From Clostridiales bacterium (GTDB lineage Bacteria; Bacillota; Clostridia; Lachnospirales; Lachnospiraceae): DNA of 63,279 nt. The stretch's first letter is position 1. The number at the start of each line of letters is the position of its first letter. The notes beneath the pieces were generated by a model, which ran no database searches, was not told the origin of the DNA, and saw nothing but the letters and a program-made list of their open reading frames with translations. Positions 33,074 to 42,050 of this stretch are shown here, piece by piece. The DNA lies in assembly GCA_012519695.1 (NCBI GenBank), contig JAAYPT010000012.1, positions 1 to 63,279 of the forward strand, in the 5' to 3' direction. The translations under genes and the position numbers were made by a program.

Positions 33074-33511
33074 ATGAAAATTTCGACAAAAGGTAGATAT
33101 GCATTACGCCTTATGCTGGACCTGGCATTGGAAAATAATCAGGTTGTCAAGTTAAAAGATGTGGCAGAGCGTCAGGAGATTTCTGTAAAATATTTGGAGC
33201 AGATTATTTCTGTGTTACAAAAATGCGGATATGTAACAAGTATGCGAGGACCGGGTGGCGGATATAAGTTAAGTAAAAAACCGGAAGATTATACGGTTGG
33301 GATGATTTTAAGACAGATAGAAGGCAGCCTTGCACCGGTAGCCTGTTTGGAGGAAGAAGTGAATTCCTGTGAAAGAAGTAGTAGCTGTGTAACCTTACGA
33401 TTATGGCAGATGTTATATGATGCGATTAACGGAGTTGTAGATAAGGTAACACTGGCGGACTTAGTTGCATGGCAAAGAGAAATAGATGATAACATGGACT
33501 ATGTTATCTAA
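33074..33511 (+). CDS. Rrf2-family regulator (IscR/CymR-like)
   Basis: 145 residues. The wHTH STKGRYALRLMLDLALE, VKYLEQIISVLQKCGYV and the wing MRGPGGGYKLSK are characteristic of Rrf2. The C-terminal half has Cys residues in the pattern ACLEEEVNSCERSSSC, matching the Fe-S-ligating loop of IscR-type members, so it may sense iron-sulfur or redox status; CymR-type cysteine regulators lack this triad. RBS GAGGTGAG. No isc or suf operon follows. Confidence 0.88.
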   Translation: MKISTKGRYALRLMLDLALENNQVVKLKDVAERQEISVKYLEQIISVLQKCGYVTSMRGPGGGYKLSKKPEDYTVGMILRQIEGSLAPVACLEEEVNSCERSSSCVTLRLWQMLYDAINGVVDKVTLADLVAWQREIDDNMDYVI

Positions 33512-33540
33512 CTATAAAGATAAAATGGGAGGCGGGGAAG

Positions 33541-35232
33541 ATGCAGGGGTCTGCATTTTATAATGTTATTATAAATATTAGCTTATTAGTTACATTAGCA
33601 ACATTATTGGTAAGTACACCGTTTTTTCAAAAAATTTTATTACATCCCGGAACGTTAAGGATTCGGGAGCAAGTTGCCCTGGGAGCTGTTTTCGGGGTTT
33701 TTTGCGTTATGTCAAATCTTGTGGGAATACAAGTAGAAGGTGCGCTTTTAAATGCGAGAGTTATTGGTGCATTGGCGGCAGGTTTACTAGGAGGACCCAT
33801 ATCCGGAATTTTAGCGGCAGTGATTGGTGTCTGTCATCGATATTTTATCGATCCGCATGGTTTGACCACCTTTGCCTGTTGTCTTTCCACGATGATACAA
33901 GGTGTTGGCGGTGCTGTTATATGGAAGATATATTATCAGAAAAATCGACGTTATAGTGGGGCATTTTTATTTACGGTTACAGCAGTTTTTGAAACGGTTC
34001 ATATGATATTGACACTATTTTTGTCGGGACCTGTAGGACAAATGGTAGATATAGTCAGAATAATAGCAGTTCCAATGATATCCTTAAATGCAGCAGGAAT
34101 GGTAATATTGTTTCGAGTTATCACAAGTGTATACAAAATGCAAGACAGAAATATTGCACAAAAGTTGTTTCTTACTTTTCGTATCGCAGATCGTGCCCTT
34201 CCATACTTAAGAAAAATTGAAAAAGAACCGGAAAATTTCCAAAAGATTGTGGATATTCTCATGGAAGAAAATGGAGATTGTATCGGTGCGGCTGTATTGA
34301 ATTTAAATCAATATTACGGCAAAAGCAGTATGTTTCGTCGAATTACATGGAACGAAGAACATCCCCCGGTAATTGTGAAAAGTGTCTTAGAACAAGACAG
34401 GGTGCTAAGTTGGGAGTATGCAGGGTACAAAGATCCCTTTGAACCATTGTTTCGCCGAAATGTAGTATTAGGAGCACCGTTAAAAATAAATGAAAAACCA
34501 ATTGCGTGTCTGGTGATGGTAGTGCGAAAAAGAGACTTTTCTTCAGAAGCAGATAGTAGTTTCGTAGAAGGATTGGCAACACTTTGTTCTACACAAATGG
34601 GACTGGCACAGTTAGAAGAACAGAAAAAACTTCTTAGAAAAGCAGAATTGCAGGCATTGCAATCGCAGATTAATCCTCATTTTTTATTTAATGCGTTGAA
34701 TACAATTTCTTGTTTTTGTAGAGAAAAACCAGAAAGAGCCAGAGAGTTGTTGCTGGCACTCAGTACTTATTTTCGCAATTCCTTGAAAAATACAGATTAT
34801 ATGGTAACCCTTCGAGAAGAGATTCAGCATGTTGGAGCTTACTTAGAACTGGAAAAGGCGCGATTTGAAGAACGTCTTCAAGTAGAATATAATATTGCAA
34901 AAGAAGCAGAAGGAGTTCTGGTGCCAAACTTGATTTTACAGCCATTAGTAGAAAATGCAGTAAAACACGGTGCAATGAAACAACCACAAGGAATTGTTAG
35001 AATTGAAGCAGAATATAAGAAAGATAGAGTCATAGTTCGCGTACGAGACAATGGAAATGGAATTCCAAAGGAAGTAAGTGAAGGACTAAAGAGTCATCAG
35101 AAGGTATCAGAAGGAATCGGACTATGGAATGTAAATGAAAGATTACATAGTATATATCCGGAAAGTGAAGGAGTGCAGATAGATACCGGAGCGTGGGGGA
35201 GTGAAGTAAGTATGGAAATACCAGTTGCATAA
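33541..35232 (+). CDS. LytS/BtsS-type sensor histidine kinase
   Basis: 563 residues. The N-terminal 5TM-LYT sensor (about 1-200) has six hydrophobic spans and the conserved NARVIGALAAGLLGGPISG and HRYFIDPHG. A GAF-like region follows (about 230-350). The LytS-type kinase has the phospho-acceptor QSQINPHFLFNALNTI and N/G boxes LQPLVENAVKHG and DNGNGIP. BtsS and YpdA kinases of this layout sense extracellular pyruvate. It is followed by its response regulator and a CstA carrier, as in BtsSR-BtsT. It starts 29 bp after the Rrf2 gene (RBS GGGAGGCGGGG). Confidence 0.92.
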   Translation: MQGSAFYNVIINISLLVTLATLLVSTPFFQKILLHPGTLRIREQVALGAVFGVFCVMSNLVGIQVEGALLNARVIGALAAGLLGGPISGILAAVIGVCHRYFIDPHGLTTFACCLSTMIQGVGGAVIWKIYYQKNRRYSGAFLFTVTAVFETVHMILTLFLSGPVGQMVDIVRIIAVPMISLNAAGMVILFRVITSVYKMQDRNIAQKLFLTFRIADRALPYLRKIEKEPENFQKIVDILMEENGDCIGAAVLNLNQYYGKSSMFRRITWNEEHPPVIVKSVLEQDRVLSWEYAGYKDPFEPLFRRNVVLGAPLKINEKPIACLVMVVRKRDFSSEADSSFVEGLATLCSTQMGLAQLEEQKKLLRKAELQALQSQINPHFLFNALNTISCFCREKPERARELLLALSTYFRNSLKNTDYMVTLREEIQHVGAYLELEKARFEERLQVEYNIAKEAEGVLVPNLILQPLVENAVKHGAMKQPQGIVRIEAEYKKDRVIVRVRDNGNGIPKEVSEGLKSHQKVSEGIGLWNVNERLHSIYPESEGVQIDTGAWGSEVSMEIPVA

Positions 35233-35250
35233 GAAGGGATGGAGATACGA

Positions 35251-35970
35251 ATGAAGATTGTAATTGTAGATGATGAACGACCGGCTAGAAGTGAATTAAA
35301 ATATTTATTAGAACAGTGCAGACCGGAATGGAAACTTATAGAGGCATCTAATTGTGAAGAAATGATGCAAGTGATGGAAAAGGAACATCCAGATGGAGGA
35401 TTTGTGGATATTCAACTTGGAGACATGAATGGTACCACATTGGCATCTATGTTACTTAATAAAAATCCGGAATTTGCATTGGTATTTGCAACCGCATATC
35501 AGGAGTATGCAGTAAAGGCATTTGAATTGGGTGCACTGGATTATTTGTTAAAACCATATTCGGTAGAACAGGTAGAACGGGCAGCAAAACGAATAGAAGA
35601 GCGAGTAGCAGGAAGAAGAGAAAAGCATGAAGAAGAACTTTCCAAACTTACCATTGTAGGCTCTACCGGAGTAGAATTGATAGATATTTCTGATATTATC
35701 TATATTAGTACCGAAGATCGTGGATGTAATATTCATTTACAGGATAAAAGTTTTTTTCAAAATCAGTCATTGAATTATTATGAAGAGCGTTTGGAGCGTT
35801 ATCATTTCTTTCGGATTTACAAAAGTTTTTTAATTAATTTAGACTATATTGAAAAGTTTGTACCGTCCTACAACAATGGATATGGGGTCTGTCTAAAGTA
35901 TATAGAAAAGGAAATTTTCCCAATCGGAAGAGCACAGTGTAAAGAGTTGCGAAAAATGTTTGAATTTTAG
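35251..35970 (+). CDS. LytTR-family response regulator
   Basis: 239 residues. The receiver domain has VIVDDERPARSELKYLLEQ, an acceptor Asp in GGFVDIQLGDMNG and Lys in DYLLKPYSVEQVE. The LytTR DNA-binding domain (about 140-239) has YISTEDRGCNIHLQ, FFRIYKSFLINLDYI and GRAQCKELRKMF. ATG 35251 (MKIVIVDDE) is chosen; the ATG at 35239 would place its RBS directly against the start. It is partner of the kinase encoded upstream and probably binds the direct repeats at 35970-35999. Confidence 0.92.
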   Translation: MKIVIVDDERPARSELKYLLEQCRPEWKLIEASNCEEMMQVMEKEHPDGGFVDIQLGDMNGTTLASMLLNKNPEFALVFATAYQEYAVKAFELGALDYLLKPYSVEQVERAAKRIEERVAGRREKHEEELSKLTIVGSTGVELIDISDIIYISTEDRGCNIHLQDKSFFQNQSLNYYEERLERYHFFRIYKSFLINLDYIEKFVPSYNNGYGVCLKYIEKEIFPIGRAQCKELRKMFEF

Positions 35971-35999
35971 CAGTTAATACAGAAAAATTAGCAGTTCAT
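35970..35999 (+). promoter_or_regulatory. Candidate LytTR operator upstream of cstA
   Basis: Two direct repeats, GCAGTTAAT (35970-35978) and GCAGTTCAT (35991-35999), are separated by 12 bp. Each matches the LytTR half-site consensus [TA][AC][CA]GTTN[AG][TG] at 8 of 9 positions, with the expected 12-13-bp gap. They lie 118 bp before the cstA start and begin on the last base of the regulator stop codon. Confidence 0.6.
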
Positions 36000-36116
36000 G
36001 CAAAAGTGATTGCAATAATACAAAAAAGGATTATTATAAAAGTATAAAAAATATCTAAAAGTCATAAATAAATTGTGAAAAATATATAAAGACTTTTAGA
36101 CGGAGGAGGTATTTTT

Positions 36117-37544
36117 ATGGTATCATTTTTTGTATCACTGGCAATTTTAATTGTAGGCTACATTGTGTACGGCGCCATTGTGGAAAAAGTATTTAAACCT
36201 GATGACCGTCCGACTCCTTGTATGGAACATCCGGATGGAGTGGATTATGTGCCAATGTCATCCGGAAGAGCTTTCCTGATTCAGCTATTGAACATTGCGG
36301 GATTGGGACCGATTTTCGGAGCATTATCAGGAGCAATCTGGGGACCAAGCGTATATCTTTGGATTGTATTTGGTACGATTTTTGCAGGTGGTGTTCATGA
36401 TTTCTTAAGTGGTATGTTATCCATAAGAAATGATGGAGCAAGTATTTCAGAAATCGTTGGAAAATATTTAGGACCGGTTATGAAAAATATCATGCGTGTA
36501 TTTTCCGTAGTATTGCTGGTTATGGTCGGCGTTGTATTTATGGTAGGACCTGCAGGACTATTGGCAAAATTAACACCAAATGTATTAGATGTTAAATTCT
36601 GGACAATTGTTGTATTGATTTACTATTTCTTAGCAACATTACTTCCAATTGACAAGATTATCGGAAAGTTGTATCCAATCTTCGGTGCATGTTTGATTAT
36701 CATGGCAGTTGGTATTGGTGGAGCAACTGTTTTAAGAAGCGGAAGTCATCCAATGATGGAAATGACCTTAAAGAACTTACATCCAGATGGAAAACCAATT
36801 TGGCCATTAATGTTTATCACAGTAGCATGTGGTGCAATTTCCGGTTTCCATGCAACACAGTCACCAATGGTTGCAAGATGTTTGAAAACAGAGAAAGATG
36901 GTAGAAAGATTTTCTATGGAGCTATGGTTGCAGAAGGTATTATCGCTTTGATTTGGGCATCTGCCGGTATTGCATTCTATAATGGAACAGGTGGATTGCT
37001 TGCAATGAACGGTGGTAATTCAGAAACAGTATATGATATGTCAATCGGTTTATTAGGAACAGTTGGTGGTGTACTTGCAATGATTGGTGTTATTGCATGT
37101 CCTATTACTTCTGGTGATACAGCATTCCGTAGTGCACGTTTAACTATTGCAGACTGGTTTAAGATTGATCAGAAGGATATGAAGAAGAGATTAGCATTAT
37201 CCATTCCATTACTGGTTGTTGGATATTTGATTTCCTTAATTGATTATCAGGTAGTATGGAGATATTTCTCATGGTCAAACCAGACATTGGCTATGATGGC
37301 TCTTTGGGCAGGCGCAGTATATCTGGCAGGACATGTTAGTGCACCGGCAAGCCTTATGGCAGCACTTCCGGCAACCTTTATGTCAGCAGTCAGCATGACT
37401 TATATCTTATATGCCGATGAAGGATTTAAGCTTAGTACCAAGATTGCATATCCGGTAGGAATTGTTTTTGCAGTTCTTTGTGCAGCACTCTTTGTTTGGA
37501 GAAGCTTTGTACCGGCAATGCAGGGAAAACGAGCCAAAGATTAA
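36117..37544 (+). CDS. cstA: CstA-family carbon starvation/pyruvate carrier
   Basis: 475-residue membrane protein with about 12-13 hydrophobic spans. CstA hallmarks are ALIVGYIVYG-type start, GLGPIFGALSGAIWGP, GGVHDFLSGMLSIRND, FHATQSPMVARC and PITSGDTAFRSARLT. CstA and BtsT of E. coli import pyruvate and peptides under carbon limitation and are near 700 residues; this is the short Firmicute form. RBS GGAGGAGG. Position after LytS/LytR and the operator-like repeats suggests pyruvate-induced expression. Confidence 0.93.
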   Translation: MVSFFVSLAILIVGYIVYGAIVEKVFKPDDRPTPCMEHPDGVDYVPMSSGRAFLIQLLNIAGLGPIFGALSGAIWGPSVYLWIVFGTIFAGGVHDFLSGMLSIRNDGASISEIVGKYLGPVMKNIMRVFSVVLLVMVGVVFMVGPAGLLAKLTPNVLDVKFWTIVVLIYYFLATLLPIDKIIGKLYPIFGACLIIMAVGIGGATVLRSGSHPMMEMTLKNLHPDGKPIWPLMFITVACGAISGFHATQSPMVARCLKTEKDGRKIFYGAMVAEGIIALIWASAGIAFYNGTGGLLAMNGGNSETVYDMSIGLLGTVGGVLAMIGVIACPITSGDTAFRSARLTIADWFKIDQKDMKKRLALSIPLLVVGYLISLIDYQVVWRYFSWSNQTLAMMALWAGAVYLAGHVSAPASLMAALPATFMSAVSMTYILYADEGFKLSTKIAYPVGIVFAVLCAALFVWRSFVPAMQGKRAKD

Positions 37545-37581
37545 AAAGGGAAGACCAGACAATAAAACAGAGTAAATAAAG

Positions 37582-37636
37582 AAAGGTTACTGTAGATATA
37601 ACAGAGGTTGTGTTGTATCTATGGTAGCCTTTTCTT
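37582..37636 (+). terminator. Terminator of cstA
   Basis: AAAGGTTAC...TAGATATAACA pairs with TGTTGTATCTA...GTAGCCTTT (37582-37632) with mismatches, then T's. Confidence 0.65.
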
Positions 37637-37767
37637 TTATTAATTGCCGTGATGAATATTTTTCTATGCTTCATAAATTTTTTTGGATTTAAGTTTTGCG
37701 CAGAAAAGCCGATAAATTATATAAGGAATTTGAGGCGAAAACCAAGGCAAAAGGGAAGGATAAAGTT

Positions 37768-38655
37768 ATGAAGATTAATAATACAGCAGGAAATGATAGT
37801 ATAGTTAAGAATGGTTATATACAGAATCGCATGGATGGTGGTGCAAAGAGTGGCGAGGCTGTTAAAGTGGAAAATGGCACCATTAATGCTTCCGGGCTCG
37901 GAATCTTTCAGGATGATATTGCTAATAAAAAACAAAAGGCAATGCAAAATGCCATGCAGTTTGTAAAGGAGCAGTTTAAAGCAGATAGCAAAGTAGATGA
38001 TACATTGGATGCATGTCGTGCACGGTCAAAAGAGAGCCGGGAAAGTTTAAAAGAAGCGCAGAAGGAATTAAATGCATTAGAAGAGGAAAAAAATAAAATA
38101 AAAGAAGAATACGGCGAGGATAGCGAGGACTACAAAATCGCCGCCGAAGAATATGATAAGATGGCAGAGCCGTGGTTGACTCAAAAAGCGGCTGCACAGA
38201 AGGATATTGCAATGCAGTCGGGGATGCTTCGTGGAATGAAGTTAGAGATGTTAAAAAATCATGCAATTATTGATGCTGAGAATGCAAAGAACTTAACCTT
38301 GGAGGTAGCAGGAAAAGAAGTTATGGGTATGCTTTTTGATGAAGCAAAAGAAAAAATCGACAAGGATATTAAAGATGCAGTGGACAAGGGAAAAGACCAG
38401 AAGGAAGAAGCAGAAAAGACGAAAGAGGAGTTAGAAAAAGTTCAGGAAGAACAAAAAAAGAAGGCACAGGATGCGGAGGAAGAGTCTAAAGAAAGCCATG
38501 TCAATAGCAAAAAAAATTCTGCTTCTGCAGTAGATGCAATACAAGATATTAATGAAAAATACAAAAAAGTAGTTGAAAATACAGAAAAAATTGCAGCAGA
38601 GCAAAAGGTATTGGTGGATGAATTAAAAGGGGGCTCCGTAGATGTTACATTATAA
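37768..38655 (+). CDS. Long coiled-coil hypothetical protein
   Basis: 295 residues from ATG 37768 (GGGAAGGA upstream). The first ~60 residues are polar; the rest is highly charged and helical, with heptad-like runs (SLKEAQKELNALEEEKNKI; KEEAEKTKEELEKVQEEQKK). No signal peptide or membrane span. The start MKINNTAGNDSIVKNGYI and the tail VDVTL recall Lachnospiraceae proteins of unknown role encoded near motility or surface genes. An in-frame TTG-started extension from 37696 has no RBS. Confidence 0.65.
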   Translation: MKINNTAGNDSIVKNGYIQNRMDGGAKSGEAVKVENGTINASGLGIFQDDIANKKQKAMQNAMQFVKEQFKADSKVDDTLDACRARSKESRESLKEAQKELNALEEEKNKIKEEYGEDSEDYKIAAEEYDKMAEPWLTQKAAAQKDIAMQSGMLRGMKLEMLKNHAIIDAENAKNLTLEVAGKEVMGMLFDEAKEKIDKDIKDAVDKGKDQKEEAEKTKEELEKVQEEQKKKAQDAEEESKESHVNSKKNSASAVDAIQDINEKYKKVVENTEKIAAEQKVLVDELKGGSVDVTL

Positions 38656-38776
38656 ATAGACAGTAGGCTTTTAAAGTTTATTGTGCATAAAAATAGTAAG
38701 AATAGGAAGAAAAATTGAGATATAATATTAAAATTTCTAAAAAAACAGAAAATAATCAAAAAAACGCACAAAAACA

Positions 38777-38805
38777 TTGAAAAATATTAATAAAAATAGT
38801 ATAAT
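38777..38805 (+). promoter_or_regulatory. Sigma-A promoter of the chemoreceptor gene
   Basis: TTGAAA at 38777-38782, 17-bp spacer, TATAAT at 38800-38805. It excludes any translation start before about 38812. Confidence 0.75.
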
Positions 38806-38854
38806 ATTAACAAGATGGATAAAAGAAAAGACGGAGAAATGGGAGGACACAATT

Positions 38855-40636
38855 ATGTTTGGAAATTTGAAGGTACGGACAAAATTAATTTTATTGGTAA
38901 TATTGGCGGTAGTATCCATGAGTGTAATGGAGGTTGTAAATCTTTTACGAATGCAGATTTCATATAATAAATCTGTTGCAACTACCAAGGAGGTACTTTA
39001 TAGTGATTATGATGAACAGATTAAAGAAGAAGTAGGTAGTGTTATATCATTATTAGATGCGATTTATGCAAAACAACAGGAAGGAGAATATACAGAAGAG
39101 GAAGCTAAGAAGTTGGCAGCAGATATGGTGCGAAATCTTCGTTATGGTGAGAGTGGATATTTTTGGATTGATACCTATGAGGGTGACAATGTAGTTTTAT
39201 TGGGAAGTGATACAGAAGGAACAAACCGTATGGATACAGAAGATGTAAATGGCTATAAGATGGTACAAGATATTATCAAGAATGGTCAGAAAAAGGATGG
39301 AGGATTTACAGAGTATTATTTTCCAAAAGAAGGAGGAACAGAGGCATTTCCAAAACGTGCTTATAGTAAATCATTTGAACCATACAAATGGGTAATAGGA
39401 ACTGGTAATTATGTAGATGAGCTAGAACAATTAGCAGTAGAAAATAATGCTTCACAAAAGGCTATGTTCCAAAGAACAAAAGTTACAGTGATAATATCAC
39501 TTGTTGCAATAATGGTTATATTAGTTGCAGTTGCTTTGGTGATTGTAAGAGATATTACATCATCTTTGAAACTGTCTATGAAATATATGAATTATATGGC
39601 AGCAGGTAATTATACACAGGAATTTCCTAAAAAGTATCGAGAGCGTAAGGATGACTTTGGCGAACTTGCAAAGTGTATTGATGATATGAAAAAGGCTACG
39701 GTATTATTAATTAGTAGGGTACGTGATGAATCCGAAGCAATTAATGAAGTAGTAGGCACAGTAAATGAGCGTTTTATGGAATTAAATGGAGATATTGAGG
39801 ATGTATCTGCTACAACCGAAGAATTGTCAGCAAGCATGGAGGAAACAGCAGCTACAACCACTGTAGTAAATGAATCTTCACAGGAAATGCATGCTGCTGT
39901 ACAAAATATTGCACAACGTTCTCAAGATGGTGCACAGAAGGCTGCAGAAATTAATGACAGAGCTGAGCAAACAAAACAGAAAGTAGAGGATGCAAAGAAA
40001 AAAACTTCTACATTGAGAATGGAAATACAGCAAAATTTGGAGGGTGCTTTAGAGCATGTAAAAGTAGTAGAACAGATATATGAATTGGCAGATGCAATTA
40101 TGGAAATTACTTCTCAAACCAATCTTTTAGCATTAAATGCGTCTATTGAGGCAGCAAGAGCTGGTGAAGCTGGAAAGGGATTTGCCGTAGTGGCTGGGGA
40201 AATTGGACATCTTGCAGAACAGTCCAGAGATACAGTAATGAAGATTCAAAATGTTACGCAGGGAGTTACGGAGGCAGTGGAAAATCTGTCTGATAACGCA
40301 AAAAAACTATTAGACTTTGTAGTTACGGATGTGGCAGGAGATTACGAAGACTTCCAAAATATCGGAGAACAATACAGTCAGGATGCAAATTATATTGATC
40401 AATTGGTAAGTGATTTTAGTGCAACGGCACAGGAATTATTTGCTAATATGGAAGGTATTCGAACTTCAATGGAGGATATCTCTAAGGCAGCAGATGAAGG
40501 TGCAGTAGGTACCACGGAAATTGCACAGAAATCGGCTGATATCGTGGAAGAATCTGAAAAAGTATTGCAACAGGTAACTAGAACAAGACAGAGTGCAGAG
40601 ACGCTAAAAGGAGAAATAGAAAAATTTAATATTTAG
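38855..40636 (+). CDS. Methyl-accepting chemotaxis protein with Cache sensor
   Basis: 593 residues. TM1 [19 protein letters not shown] is followed by an extracellular single-Cache domain (about 40-205) with [20 protein letters not shown] and [18 protein letters not shown]2 is [20 protein letters not shown], then HAMP and a long cytoplasmic coiled coil with the signalling tip [20 protein letters not shown] and [14 protein letters not shown]. The sCache fold binds small carboxylates or amino acids. ATG 38855 follows GGGAGGA. The gene stands alone, so the cell is probably motile. Confidence 0.94.
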   Translation: MFGNLKVRTKLILLVILAVVSMSVMEVVNLLRMQISYNKSVATTKEVLYSDYDEQIKEEVGSVISLLDAIYAKQQEGEYTEEEAKKLAADMVRNLRYGESGYFWIDTYEGDNVVLLGSDTEGTNRMDTEDVNGYKMVQDIIKNGQKKDGGFTEYYFPKEGGTEAFPKRAYSKSFEPYKWVIGTGNYVDELEQLAVENNASQKAMFQRTKVTVIISLVAIMVILVAVALVIVRDITSSLKLSMKYMNYMAAGNYTQEFPKKYRERKDDFGELAKCIDDMKKATVLLISRVRDESEAINEVVGTVNERFMELNGDIEDVSATTEELSASMEETAATTTVVNESSQEMHAAVQNIAQRSQDGAQKAAEINDRAEQTKQKVEDAKKKTSTLRMEIQQNLEGALEHVKVVEQIYELADAIMEITSQTNLLALNASIEAARAGEAGKGFAVVAGEIGHLAEQSRDTVMKIQNVTQGVTEAVENLSDNAKKLLDFVVTDVAGDYEDFQNIGEQYSQDANYIDQLVSDFSATAQELFANMEGIRTSMEDISKAADEGAVGTTEIAQKSADIVEESEKVLQQVTRTRQSAETLKGEIEKFNI

Positions 40637-40649
40637 TGATTCGTGTATA

Positions 40650-40690
40650 GGGCACAGGAATAGTAGTATGTAGGTTCTTGTGCCCTTTTT
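40650..40690 (+). terminator. Terminator of the chemoreceptor gene
   Basis: GGGCACAGGAA (40650-40660) pairs with TTCTTGTGCCC (about 40675-40685) with one mismatch, then five T. Confidence 0.8.
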
Positions 40691-40757
40691 GTACATTTTT
40701 GTCAGCATAATTCTAACAGATAGAATATAAGCGCAAAAAAGAAAAGGAATTGTTATT

Positions 40758-41942
40758 ATGAGAAAGAAAAAAATATGGATAATTATTTGGAGTATCTGCC
40801 TGGCGTTATTGTTAGGGTGTGATGGAATAAACAATTTGCAATTTAGCTCAGGAAAAACTTCAACGAAAGTTACAGAAGGAAATTTAGAAGTACACTTTAT
40901 TGATGTAGGTCAGGGGGATGCAACACTGATTAAACAGGGAGAACATGCTATGCTGATTGATGCAGGAGATAATAGTAAAGGTACTGCGGTGCAAGCATAT
41001 CTGCAAAGTCAAAACATTAAGTCGTTGGATTATGTCATTGGAACACATCCGGATTCAGATCATATCGGCGGATTAGACGTAGTGTTATATAAGTTTGAGT
41101 GGGATACGGTAATGATGCCGGATTTAGAGAAAGATACCAGAACTTATGAGGATGTAAAAAGGGTAATTCAGGATAAAAATCAAAAGATTACAGTGCCAAA
41201 GGCCGGAGATACCTATACATTAGGGGAGGCGGAATTTACCATTGTGTGTCCTCAGAAATCAGATTATGGTGACAATAGTAACAACTATTCTATAGGATTG
41301 CGATTGACATATGGAGAAAATCATTTCCTGTTTACGGGAGATGCGGAAGAAGAATCAGAACAGGATATGTTAGCAAGTGGAATGGATTTGTCCGCAGATG
41401 TATTTAAGGCGGCACATCATGGAAGTGATACAGCCAATACAGAGGAATTTTTAAAGAGCGTAAATCCAGAATCTGTGGTGATTAGTTGTGGAGCAGGAAA
41501 CAGTTATGGACATCCACGGGCGGCAGTTATGAATGAGCTGCGGCAAATGGGAATAGATGTCTATCGAACAGATGAGCAAGGAACCATTGTAGCATATTCC
41601 GATGGAAAAAACATAGCATGGAATTGTAGTCCAAGTGATAGTTGGAAAGCAGGAGAACCAAACGGCAGTAGTGGAAGTAAAGATACACAGGTAAAACAGG
41701 AATCCACGAAAGCAAAAGAGCCTACGGAAACAAAAGAGTCAGAAGAAACGCAGGAACAAGAAGAAATTCAAACTGTAGAATCAAGTGGTACCTATGTAAT
41801 AAATGCCAATACTAAGAAATTTCACAAACCCTCTTGTAGCAGCGTAAAACAGATGTCAGAGGATAATCGACAATATACGGAAGAAAGTAGGGAAAAGCTA
41901 ATAGAAGAGGGATATGAACCTTGTAAGAGGTGTCAGCCATAG
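40758..41942 (+). CDS. MBL-fold (ComEC-like) lipoprotein with C-terminal Ada-like zinc domain
   Basis: 394 residues. The signal peptide ends in lipobox LLGC (Cys 22). The metallo-beta-lactamase domain (about 45-285) has FIDVGQGDATLI, GTHPDSDHIGGLD, FTGDAEEESEQD and KAAHHGSDTANTEEF, as in the nuclease-like domain of the DNA-uptake protein ComEC but without its membrane channel. After a Glu/Lys/Thr linker, the last ~45 residues form a small domain, NTKKFHKPSCSSVKQM ... GYEPCKRCQP, with His/Cys ligands like the Ada-type DNA-associated domain. It is likely a surface nuclease or phosphodiesterase. Confidence 0.88.
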   Translation: MRKKKIWIIIWSICLALLLGCDGINNLQFSSGKTSTKVTEGNLEVHFIDVGQGDATLIKQGEHAMLIDAGDNSKGTAVQAYLQSQNIKSLDYVIGTHPDSDHIGGLDVVLYKFEWDTVMMPDLEKDTRTYEDVKRVIQDKNQKITVPKAGDTYTLGEAEFTIVCPQKSDYGDNSNNYSIGLRLTYGENHFLFTGDAEEESEQDMLASGMDLSADVFKAAHHGSDTANTEEFLKSVNPESVVISCGAGNSYGHPRAAVMNELRQMGIDVYRTDEQGTIVAYSDGKNIAWNCSPSDSWKAGEPNGSSGSKDTQVKQESTKAKEPTETKESEETQEQEEIQTVESSGTYVINANTKKFHKPSCSSVKQMSEDNRQYTEESREKLIEEGYEPCKRCQP

Positions 41943-41958
41943 GTTATAAAATTCATAG

Positions 41959-41993
41959 AATGCAATAAATAGGAAATTGCTTCCTATTACATA
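41959..41993 (+). repeat. Dispersed palindromic repeat, copy 6
   Basis: AATGCAAT, a 4-base insertion (AAAT), then AGGAAATTGCTTCCTATTACATA. The right arm TCCTATTACAT is well kept. It lies between the end of the MBL gene and the terminator at 41992. Confidence 0.7.
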
Positions 41994-42041
41994 AAAAAAG
42001 AATGTACATCAGTATGTGATACTCATGTGCATTCTTTTTTG
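41992..42041. terminator. Bidirectional terminator
   Basis: AAAGAATGTACAT (41997-42009) pairs with ATGTGCATTCTTT (42025-42037) with one mismatch and A/T runs on both sides, serving convergent genes. Confidence 0.85.
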
Positions 42042-42050
42042 TTTTAAATA

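Noticed and set aside
38777-38854. Upstream extension of the chemoreceptor (26 residues)
   Set aside because: It would start on the -35 box of a clear promoter; transcription begins after it.
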